NCBI GenBank assembly: GCA_905197665.1 | Contig: CAJJZP010000022.1 | Span: 1 to 32,780, forward strand | Direction of reading: 5' to 3' | Length of the DNA stretch: 32,780 nucleotides | DNA from: an uncultured Collinsella sp. | GTDB taxonomy: Bacteria > Actinomycetota > Coriobacteriia > Coriobacteriales > Coriobacteriaceae | Part shown: piece by piece, positions 23,589-29,664 of the stretch | How the letters are laid out: the number at the start of each line of letters is the position of its first letter | How positions within the stretch are numbered: position 1 is the stretch's first letter | Translations under genes and position numbers: made by a program | Notes under the pieces: generated by a model | The model's database searches: none | What the model was told of the DNA's origin: nothing | What the model saw: the letters and a program-made list of their open reading frames with translations, nothing else

Positions 23589-24383
23589 ATGTTTAAACTG
23601 ATTGCATCCGATATGGACGGCACGCTGCTTGACGAAAACGGCCAGGTGCCTCCCGAGACCTACGAACTGATTCTGGCGCTACACGAGCATGGCGTGCATT
23701 TCGCCGCATCGTCAGGTCGTCGCTACGATCGCCTGTGCGAGTTCTTTGCGCCCGTTCGCGACAAGATGGACTTTGTCGCCGCTAACGGCGCCCAAGTCTA
23801 CGCCGACGGTAAGATGGTAGACCGTGAGGTGTATTCGCACCTGGCGATTCGAAGGCTCGCCCAGGCCGTCGCGACGTTTCCCAATCTGCATCTTGCGCTC
23901 TTTGACCGTACCAAGTCCTTCCTGCTCGATGACGAGAGCAAGTTCGTGCGTGAGGTCGATAAGGACCTTCCCAATGCCGAGCGCATTTGGGAGCTGCCCG
24001 ATCCCAGCGTAAATATCATCAAGGCGAGTATCTTTTGCGACGACAGTGCGGTTATGGACAGTGCGTACGTGCTACAGCGCGAACTTGGTCAGCTCTTTAC
24101 TTTTGCGCCTTCGGGCAACGCGTGGATCGATGCCATGCAGCCTGGTGTGTCGAAGGCCTCGGGTATCGCGCAGCTCGCGGAGCATTACGGCATTGGTCGC
24201 GACGAGGTCATGGCGTTTGGCGACTCGATGAACGACTACGAGATCATTCGCTTTGTCGGCACGGGCTGCGCGATGGAAAACGCGCGCCCCGCGCTTAAGG
24301 CGGTGGCCGATCGCGTGGTGGGTTGCAACCGCGACCACGCCGTCCAGCAGGAGCTCCGTCGCGTGCTGGAGAGTCTCTCCTAA
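23589..24383 (+). CDS. Cof-type HAD-IIB family hydrolase
   Basis: A 264-residue haloacid dehalogenase-superfamily phosphatase. Motif I is DMDGTLLDENG at residues 9-19 with the nucleophile Asp, motif II is AASSGRRYDRL, and motif IV is VMAFGDSMNDYEIIRF. The cap between motifs II and III is the C2B type of the Cof subfamily, which usually dephosphorylates sugar phosphates or FMN/PLP; the substrate here is unknown. The conserved Lys of motif III is in PGVSKASGIAQLAEHYG. The ATG follows AAGGGAG, which is buried in a predicted hairpin. A second Cof-type gene lies convergent 120 bases downstream; they are not close copies. Confidence 0.92.
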   Translation: MFKLIASDMDGTLLDENGQVPPETYELILALHEHGVHFAASSGRRYDRLCEFFAPVRDKMDFVAANGAQVYADGKMVDREVYSHLAIRRLAQAVATFPNLHLALFDRTKSFLLDDESKFVREVDKDLPNAERIWELPDPSVNIIKASIFCDDSAVMDSAYVLQRELGQLFTFAPSGNAWIDAMQPGVSKASGIAQLAEHYGIGRDEVMAFGDSMNDYEIIRFVGTGCAMENARPALKAVADRVVGCNRDHAVQQELRRVLESLS

Positions 24384-24385
24384 TT

Positions 24386-24500
24386 CGGCAGATGGGGACG
24401 TTCCTTTTCTGCCGACAGTGGGGGACAGTCCTTGCAGCTTTTTGCGAAGAGTGTCCCCAGTGACTAGTCGTTTAAGAACGTCCCCAATGACTGACCAATG
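24386..24500. repeat. REP-like palindromic cluster between two HAD genes
   Basis: CGGCAGA (24386-24392) and TCTGCCG (24408-24414) flank TGGGGACGTTCCTTT, the same core as at 21388. Downstream, GTGGGGGACAGT and AGTGTCCCCAG are partly inverted, then GTTTAAGAACGTCCCCAATG (from 24470) gives a third, reversed unit. The block reaches the last base before the stop codon of the convergent HAD gene. There is no clear separate terminator in this gap, so the palindromes may serve that role. Confidence 0.7.
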
Positions 24501-24501
24501 A

Positions 24502-25344
24502 CTAGGCGAGGGCGGCCATGATGGTGCGGGCGACGCCGTCGTGGTCGTTGTCGTATTCGGTGATGGCGTCGGCGGCCTCGCGATCTTCGGGCTCGGCGTT
24601 GATCATGGCCATGCCATGGCCCGCTGCCTGCAGCATGGGGATGTCGTTGATGTTGTCGCCGAACGCCCAGGCGTCGGCGAGACGCTCGCCCAGATGCTCA
24701 CACAGCCACGTGAGGGCCATTCCCTTGGTGGCGCCTTCGCCCATAACCTCGATATTCATGGCGTACGAACGCGTGACCTCAATGCCTCCGAGCGTGTCGA
24801 GCGCCGCCGCGATGGCGTCGCGATCGGCGGGGTCGTGCCAGTACATAGCGATGCGTTCGAGCGTCTCGACCTCGTCGATTTTGCTGTCGATATTCATGTC
24901 GATCGGCGTTCGTGTGCGCTTGAGCGAAGCCGCGATGTGGGGGTCGCCGCCACAGAACTCATCCAGACGCCCGTATAGCGAGCGGGGGAGGAAGCACTGC
25001 CCATCCGCGAAGATATCGAAGGTCACATCGTGGCCGGCGGCAATGCGATGGATGCGGTGGGCAATGCCACGGTCGAGCGGACGGCTCAAGATGCACGTGG
25101 CGCGCGAGGCGTCGGTGGGCGTATCCTCGTCGAGCTGCCAGACGCTGGCGCCGTTGGCACAGACCGCGTAGTGCACGGCGGGATGGGCGAGAATGGGCTT
25201 AAAGATGCCCGACAGTGGACGTCCCGTGCAGGGAACAAACTCGATGCCACGACGTGCGAGCTCGTCGAGCATCGCCCAGGTGGCATCGCTCATTTGCTTA
25301 TCGCTCGTCAGCAGCGTCCCATCCATATCGGAAAACACAATCAT
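24502..25344 (-). CDS. Cof-type HAD-IIB family hydrolase (second)
   Basis: A 280-residue HAD phosphatase on the minus strand. Motif I is FSDMDGTLLTSDK at the N-terminus, motif II is VPCTGRPLSGIF, the motif III Lys is in GEGATKGMALTWLCEHLG, and motif IV is AFGDNINDIPMLQAAG. All catalytic residues are present. The Cof/C2B cap suggests a phosphosugar or nucleotide-like substrate, not identifiable from sequence. The ATG at 25344 has AAAGGG nine bases upstream. It lies downstream of the gltA terminator and so is probably transcribed separately. Its stop codon abuts the REP-like cluster. Confidence 0.92.
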   Translation of the reverse strand: MIVFSDMDGTLLTSDKQMSDATWAMLDELARRGIEFVPCTGRPLSGIFKPILAHPAVHYAVCANGASVWQLDEDTPTDASRATCILSRPLDRGIAHRIHRIAAGHDVTFDIFADGQCFLPRSLYGRLDEFCGGDPHIAASLKRTRTPIDMNIDSKIDEVETLERIAMYWHDPADRDAIAAALDTLGGIEVTRSYAMNIEVMGEGATKGMALTWLCEHLGERLADAWAFGDNINDIPMLQAAGHGMAMINAEPEDREAADAITEYDNDHDGVARTIMAALA

Positions 25345-25369
25345 TTGATGCAGCCCTTTCTACTGGCAT

Positions 25370-25406
25370 AAAAAGCGTGGCCGAGGGCTTGGGTCCCTGG
25401 CCACGC
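25370..25406 (-). terminator. Terminator of gltA
   Basis: Read on the minus strand, GCGTGGCC (25406-25399) pairs with GGCCACGC (25382-25375) and is followed by TTTTT (25374-25370). It begins 24 bases after the gltA stop. Confidence 0.88.
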
Positions 25407-25430
25407 TCGAGTTCTATAACGGTCCGCGTC

Positions 25431-26849
25431 CTAGCGGTCGGCGAGCGGCTTGTACTCCAGCGGCTCGATCACCGGACGATAGGCGGGGCGGATGATACGG
25501 TGCGCGCAGAAGAGCTCTTCCATGCGGTGTGCCGACCAGCCGGCCATGCGGGCGACGGCGAATAGCGGCGTAAAGAGCGTTTCGGGCACGCCGAGCATCT
25601 TGTAGATAAAGCCCGTGTACAGGTCGATGTTGGCGCAGATGGGCTTGGTCATGCCGTGGTCGCGCATGACCTGGGGTGCCAGGCGCTCGATGCGCTCGAT
25701 GAGCGCGAACTCATCGCCCAGGTTCTTCTTGGCGGCAAGTGTGCGCGCGTAACGACGGCAGACCTCGGCGCGCGGGTCGCTGAGCGTATAGACGGCGTGG
25801 CCCATGCCGTAGATGAGGCCCGTGCCGTCGAAGGCCTGCTTGTCGAGGATCTTGCCCAGGTAGGCCGCGACCTCGTCCTCGTCCTCCCAGTTGGAGACAT
25901 GCGCGCGGATGTCCTCGTGCATAGACACGACCTTGGCATTGGCACCACCGTGGCGCGGGCCCTTGAGCGAGCCGATAGCCGCGGCGTAGGCGGAATACGG
26001 GTCGGTGGCCGAAGACGACAGCACGCGGCAAGCGAAGGTGGAGTTGTTGCCGCCGCCGTGCTCGGCATGCAGCATGAGCATAACGTCGAGCAGCATCGCC
26101 TCATCGCGGGTGAACGCCATGCCGCCGCGCAGGACCTGTAGGATGGTCTCGGCGGTGGAGAGACCGGGCGTGGGGTGCGGCACGTGAACCTCGGAGCCGC
26201 GAAGCTTGGCGACCGAGGCCATGTGTGCGAAGGCGGCGATGCGCGGGAGACGTGCGAGCATGGAAATGGCGACGTCGATTTCGTGCTCGGGCGTGATCAC
26301 GTCTGGTTCGGCATCGAAGGCGTAGAGCAGCAGTACGGCGCGCTGGAGCACGTTCATGATGCTCGACGACACTGTGGTCATAGGGAACTCTTTAACGTAC
26401 TCGTCGCTCAGATGTCTAAAGGCGCCCAGGCGCTCGCAAAAGCCGTCGAGCTCTTCCTTGTTGGGCAGCGAACCCGTGATAAGCAGATAGGCGACTTCCT
26501 CGTAGCCGTAGCGATTCTCGGCCTGGGCATTGTTGACCAGATCCTCGATGCTGTAGCCGCGAAGCGTGAGCTTGCCCTGATCGGGCACGACCTTTCCGTC
26601 GACCTTGTTGTAGCCGTGCACATCCGAGATACGAGTGAGGCCCGCGACCACGCCCGAGCCGTCGGCATTGCGCAGGCCGCGCTTGACATTGTGCTCTTCG
26701 AACAAGCCCTCGTCATAAGGGTCGGTCGGCAGGCCGTGGTAGAGGCTTTCGCTCTCAGACGAAATCTGGCGGCTTGCTTCGTAATCCAGAACCAGTCGGC
26801 TCAAGTGGTCATCGAAGCGGTAATAGATTTTCTTGGCGTCGTAGGCCAT
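25431..26849 (-). CDS. gltA: Citrate synthase
   Basis: A 472-residue citrate/2-methylcitrate synthase, condensing acetyl-CoA with oxaloacetate. Active-site segments are MLMLHAEHGGGNNSTFACRV (His), SLKGPRHGGANAKV, IYGMGHAVYTLSDPRA (catalytic His) and CANIDLYTGFIYKMLG (catalytic Asp). The N-terminal extension of about 60 residues and the segment GLTRISDVHGYNKVDGKVVP place it with the longer anaerobe-type enzymes. ATG has AGAGGAG five bases upstream. It follows an ACT-domain gene by 78 bases on the same strand, so they may be co-transcribed; a strong terminator follows. In fermentative gut bacteria the enzyme would mainly feed glutamate synthesis. Confidence 0.93.
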   Translation of the reverse strand: MAYDAKKIYYRFDDHLSRLVLDYEASRQISSESESLYHGLPTDPYDEGLFEEHNVKRGLRNADGSGVVAGLTRISDVHGYNKVDGKVVPDQGKLTLRGYSIEDLVNNAQAENRYGYEEVAYLLITGSLPNKEELDGFCERLGAFRHLSDEYVKEFPMTTVSSSIMNVLQRAVLLLYAFDAEPDVITPEHEIDVAISMLARLPRIAAFAHMASVAKLRGSEVHVPHPTPGLSTAETILQVLRGGMAFTRDEAMLLDVMLMLHAEHGGGNNSTFACRVLSSSATDPYSAYAAAIGSLKGPRHGGANAKVVSMHEDIRAHVSNWEDEDEVAAYLGKILDKQAFDGTGLIYGMGHAVYTLSDPRAEVCRRYARTLAAKKNLGDEFALIERIERLAPQVMRDHGMTKPICANIDLYTGFIYKMLGVPETLFTPLFAVARMAGWSAHRMEELFCAHRIIRPAYRPVIEPLEYKPLADR

Positions 26850-26927
26850 GTGCGCTCCTCTCCGGGCCGTGTGGGGGCGGCGTGCTTGAGTGCAGATGCG
26901 CCGGCCTGTTCCTGCACGGCCTGTTCG

Positions 26928-27215
26928 CTACAGGCGGTACATAAAGTTAAAGACGTCCTCGCGCTGGATGGACACGTTGACGCCCGAAAGCTCGCCGGCC
27001 TCGGCCAGGGCCTTCTGCAGCTCAGCGAAGTCGAGCTTGGACTCGGCGGTATCGGCCAGCATGGTCATGGTGAAGATGTCCTCGATAATGGACTGCGTGA
27101 TGTCGCGGATGTCGACGTTGGCCTCGCCCAGGACACGGGTGACGCCGGCGACGATGCCGGGGCGGTTCTTGCCAAGGACGGTGATGACGATACGGGAGGA
27201 CGAGATCTCGGCCAT
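26928..27215 (-). CDS. ACT domain protein, UPF0237 family
   Basis: A 95-residue stand-alone ACT domain. RIVITVLGKNRPGIVAGVTR, then EANVDIRDITQSIIEDIFTM and the ending VSIQREDVFNFMYRL, are typical of the UPF0237 family. ACT domains bind small effectors, usually amino acids, and regulate partner enzymes. In many genomes this gene sits directly before a UPF0210 (DUF711) gene; here the next gene is citrate synthase instead. ATG at 27215 has GAAAGGG upstream. Its ligand is unknown; the position before gltA suggests, but does not prove, a link with 2-oxo acid or glutamate metabolism. Confidence 0.85.
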   Translation of the reverse strand: MAEISSSRIVITVLGKNRPGIVAGVTRVLGEANVDIRDITQSIIEDIFTMTMLADTAESKLDFAELQKALAEAGELSGVNVSIQREDVFNFMYRL

Positions 27216-27612
27216 GAGAAACCCTTTCGCGTGGTTGCGGCGCGCGCGGGGCGCTCCGCTACGGTACAGTGTTCATCATTGTACCTGTCTGGCGCCAAAA
27301 GAGGTGCGCTTACAGCGGCGTTACACGTCTGCAACATGAGCGTAAGGGGGAAGGCCGTACGGGGAAGAGCCGTCTGGCGCGTGTCCGGCTCGTGTTGGGT
27401 TGATTTCCGATCTCAGCCGAACACATTGAGCGGACAGGCCGTTCCCGCAGTCAGCCGAACGCCTCCGACGGCTGATTCCGAACTGGAAGCGGAGGGCATC
27501 CCCGCCCTTCGGTAGGGGATACCGCTCCGCGGCGCATGCCGCGGGCGGCGCCCCTATCGGACCACCGTGACCTCAGTTGGGATGGGCCCAGCACTGCCGC
27601 GTACTCGGTGAG
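27216..27612. other. Non-coding island edge, no gene seen
   Basis: A 397-base stretch between the ACT gene and the integrase remnant. I see no plausible gene or tRNA. It holds a 10-base direct repeat (TCAGCCGAAC at 27413 and 27451), a TCAGCCG/CGGCTGA inverted pair (27451-27457 and 27469-27475), and two strong hairpins described separately. It is a candidate location for a former attachment site, but no duplicated att core can be identified within this window. Confidence 0.5.
27489..27544. repeat. Two adjacent strong palindromes near the integrase 3' end
   Basis: GCGGAG (27489-27494) pairs with CTCCGC (27525-27530), and inside it ATCCCC (27498-27503) pairs with GGGGAT (27515-27520). Next to it, CCGCGGC (27527-27533) and GCCGCGG (27538-27544) make a perfect 7-bp stem with a four-base loop. 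The two hairpins share a few bases and so compete. They could be bidirectional terminators or part of an element end. Confidence 0.55.
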
Positions 27613-28338
27613 CTAGAGCCAACTGTTCGTCTTCACGTCGCGTATGGCGATATTTCGGTCGTCCGGCTCGGTGATGCCGTAGCCGAACGCCTGGAGCGTC
27701 TCGATGGACTCCTGGATCCTCTGTTGGAACATGGGACCCGGATCGACCCTCGGCCCGAGGTGCCCGCGCCAAAGGCACGGCGTGGCGCGCAGCATGTTAT
27801 GGATTTTGGAGATGGGCTCGATGTCGGCGTAGACGTTGAGCGTCGCCATGGCGTCCTTGTGGCCGAGGATCGATTGGAGCGCCTTGATATCGCCGCCTTG
27901 GCGGATCCACTGCGTTGCGAACGTGTGGCGAAGGCCGTGGAACGTGATCAGCTCGTCGTTGGTGCCCATGAGGCCGTTGGTCTCCGAGAACGTCTTGAAC
28001 GCCCTGCGGATATAGCTTGTCGTCGCGAAGGTCGCGCCCGGCTCCGACAGGATGTAGCAGTCCCCGATCTCGACCGCCCCGGTAAGGCCGCGCAAGCGCA
28101 GCTTTCCGCAGTCGATCTCGTGGGTCTCCTTCAGGAAGGGGAGTAGGCCGACCGGGTCGATGGGGATACCCCTGGCGTCATGGGTCTTGGTGTCCTTGAT
28201 GAACGAACCCATTCCCTTCGCGTACGCCACCGAGTGTCTGATCGAGATCAGGCCCGTCTCGAAATCCACATCGCACCACCGAAGGCCGCAGACCTCGCCG
28301 ATTCGCATCCCCGTGTGCAGGGCGAGTACGACCGCCCT
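27613..28338 (-). pseudogene. Truncated tyrosine recombinase (integrase C-terminal part)
   Basis: The reading from 28338 begins RAVVLALHTGMRIGEVCGLR, the first arginine box of the phage-integrase catalytic domain. The HGLRHTFATQW box and the YADI segment with the nucleophile Tyr (LNVYADIEPISKIHN) follow, so the catalytic core after box I is intact. The N-terminal arm-binding and core-binding domains and the start of the catalytic domain are missing. Immediately upstream, in the same reading frame, is the TAG stop of the XRE gene. An internal ATG (28308) could give a 231-residue product with no N-terminal DNA-binding part. The final 40 residues look unrelated to integrases. Most likely an inactive remnant left by recombination. 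Confidence 0.75.
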
Positions 28339-28590
28339 CTAATCCTCGGCGGACCAATCGAGTCCGAACTCCTTTCGGGCATCCTCTTCGCTCATGACTT
28401 CGAGAAGGTCTCCGGGTTGGCAACGAAGGGCGAGGCATAGCTGCTCGAGTGTGTTGAAGCGAATGCCGCGAATATGCCCTTTTTTAATACGGGACAGGTT
28501 CACGGGCGTGGTTCCAATCCTTTCGGCAAGTTCGTTCGAGGAAATCTTTCGCTCGGCCATGATCTTGTCGAGGCGAACAATTACGGGCAT
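28339..28590 (-). CDS. XRE/Cro-type small HTH regulator (YozG-like)
   Basis: An 83-residue helix-turn-helix protein: VRLDKIMAERKISSNELAER, IGTTPVNLSRIKKGHIRGIR, and FNTLEQLCLALRCQPGDLLE. Small Cro/CI-type proteins of this kind are often paired with a DUF2975 membrane protein, as here. Its ribosome site AAGGAA overlaps the stop of the upstream gene (TAAGGAA), so the two are translationally coupled. Its target is unknown; the palindrome in the promoter of its own operon (29150-29168) is the obvious candidate. Its TAG stop is followed in frame by integrase sequence, so its last few residues may have been remodelled at the junction. Confidence 0.88.
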   Translation of the reverse strand: MPVIVRLDKIMAERKISSNELAERIGTTPVNLSRIKKGHIRGIRFNTLEQLCLALRCQPGDLLEVMSEEDARKEFGLDWSAED

Positions 28591-28599
28591 GGCGTTTCC

Positions 28600-29112
28600 T
28601 TACGCAATCTCGTCGGAGTCGAGGTACAGCTCTCGGGCGTACAAGAAGAGCTGGGAAAGCATGAACAGGACGATGCCGAGAACCAGAGAGGTCCAATCGA
28701 ATGATGAAGCGATCTCTTGGGCGCCGACGGCCCCCTCGCCGCCAAACATCGAAACGGAGGTTTTGAGTGAGCCGGCGTAGAGGCTGGTGGCAGCTTGAAC
28801 AACGAAGAGAATGCCGAGCACCTTCAAGCATGTCGCAGACCCTTTCTTGAAGGGGTCTCCGCTCTTGATCGTCCACACGAGAACGGCGCTGAGGATGGTC
28901 GTAGCGATACCGATGACGGCAGGGACCAATGTCGAGATCGCAAGGGCTGGATACACGGGGGAGTCTGCAATTACAGGGTTGTCGAGCACTTCGATCGCTG
29001 GCTTTAAGGAGAACGCCACTTGTGCGATGGCGGTGGCGCAAAGGGTCGCAGAGGCTATCGCACATGCGATGCGGAAGGAATGAAGCCGGGGAGTGCGATT
29101 GTCGGAACTCAT
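28600..29112 (-). CDS. DUF2975-type four-span membrane protein
   Basis: A 170-residue membrane protein with four hydrophobic spans at about residues 14-35, 53-80, 93-112 and 138-158. The motif SGDPFKKGSATCLKVLG between spans 2 and 3 is typical of DUF2975. Members of this family commonly sit next to a YozG-like XRE regulator, and I infer that the membrane protein holds or modulates that regulator, though the mechanism is not established. ATG at 29112 has GGAGG five bases upstream. It is divergent from the secreted-peptide cassette and shares a control region with it. Confidence 0.78.
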   Translation of the reverse strand: MSSDNRTPRLHSFRIACAIASATLCATAIAQVAFSLKPAIEVLDNPVIADSPVYPALAISTLVPAVIGIATTILSAVLVWTIKSGDPFKKGSATCLKVLGILFVVQAATSLYAGSLKTSVSMFGGEGAVGAQEIASSFDWTSLVLGIVLFMLSQLFLYARELYLDSDEIA

Positions 29113-29149
29113 AATAACCTCCGAAGAATTTAAAAAACTCAGGTTACTT

Positions 29150-29184
29150 TTTAACAGTTTATGTTAAATTGACTTTGCCGGCAA
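29150..29184. promoter_or_regulatory. Divergent promoter with 19-bp palindromic operator
   Basis: TTTAACA-GTTTA-TGTTAAA (29150-29168) is a perfect inverted repeat. On the minus strand TTGCCG (29184-29179) and TAAACT (29161-29156), spaced by 17, make a promoter for the DUF2975-XRE operon whose -10 lies in the palindrome. On the plus strand TTGACT (29169-29174) abuts the palindrome and may be the -35 of the peptide cassette, with a weak CAGCAT at 29192. TTGCCGGCAA (29175-29184) is a second palindrome. The region is distinctly AT-rich for this genome. Confidence 0.55.
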
Positions 29185-29232
29185 GTAATCACAGCATGCT
29201 GCAACCGAAATCCCTCTAGATTGGAGAGGATT

Positions 29233-29598
29233 ATGTTCAGTACTGTTAAGTCGTGTAAGCTCTTGGTTTTCCTCGGCCTCGCTCTTTGTCTGTTGCTGCC
29301 GGGAGCCCCCGCTTTTGCGGATACCCCGATGCCTCCTTCCCAGGAGAGCAGCCAGTGTGCCCTCGTTGAGCCCCTCGGGTATACGGACGACGTCGTCGAT
29401 ACCTACTGGAGCTACAGCTGTCCTCGCGGCGTAAGCGGGCACAGCATCTCGATGTTCAACATCTCTTACAAGACGATCTCCTACCGAAATGGCTATCGCC
29501 GATCCGCGCATCATAGGGAATCCCGCCTCACTGCAATGTGCTCCTGTGGTGTTCTTGGCACAACTGATAAATGGCAATTTGTCTATAGCACCTACTAG
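29233..29598 (+). CDS. Secreted four-cysteine peptide, lactococcin 972-like bacteriocin candidate
   Basis: A 121-residue preprotein. Residues 1-29 are a Sec signal peptide (basic start, LLVFLGLALCLLL core, cleavage after PAFA), leaving about 92 residues with four Cys (mature 13, 34, 74, 76). From DTYWSYSC to the end the pattern recalls lactococcin 972: a Trp exactly 63 residues from the C-terminus (as I recall lactococcin 972), a KTxS segment (YKTISYRNG), and an ending TTDKWQFVYSTY similar in spacing to TEKASFYYNFW. Lactococcin 972 lacks Cys, so this would be a divergent member. Start ATG 29233 has GGAGAGG upstream; an in-frame TTG at 29221 precedes it. The following permease and ATPase genes are what the family predicts. 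Alternative: an unrelated secreted peptide or pheromone. Confidence 0.5.
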   Translation: MFSTVKSCKLLVFLGLALCLLLPGAPAFADTPMPPSQESSQCALVEPLGYTDDVVDTYWSYSCPRGVSGHSISMFNISYKTISYRNGYRRSAHHRESRLTAMCSCGVLGTTDKWQFVYSTY

Positions 29599-29608
29599 AT
29601 GCGAGGAA

Positions 29609-29631
29609 GGGCCGAGCATTTTGTTCGGCCC
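29609..29631 (+). other. Hairpin between peptide and permease genes
   Basis: GGGCCGA (29609-29615) pairs perfectly with TCGGCCC (29625-29631) around a nine-base loop, eleven bases after the peptide stop. It lacks a U-run. It could act as a leaky attenuator or a 3' stabiliser, giving more peptide than transporter, as is common in bacteriocin operons. Confidence 0.55.
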
Positions 29632-29664
29632 CTCTGTTCCGACTGGATGAGGTTAAGGTTGGCG

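Noticed and set aside
27216..27612. tRNA gene as integration target
   Set aside because: The stem-loops here do not make a cloverleaf, and no CCA end or T-loop sequence (GTTCRA) is in the right place.
29233..29598. Lantibiotic or thiopeptide precursor
   Set aside because: It has a standard Sec signal peptide and no modification enzyme gene (LanB/M, YcaO, radical SAM) nearby, so a plain secreted disulfide peptide is more likely.
29599..29664. Upstream ATG start for the permease at 29599
   Set aside because: It has no usable ribosome site and would place the GGGCCGA hairpin and a charged stretch before the first membrane span; ATG 29665 fits better.
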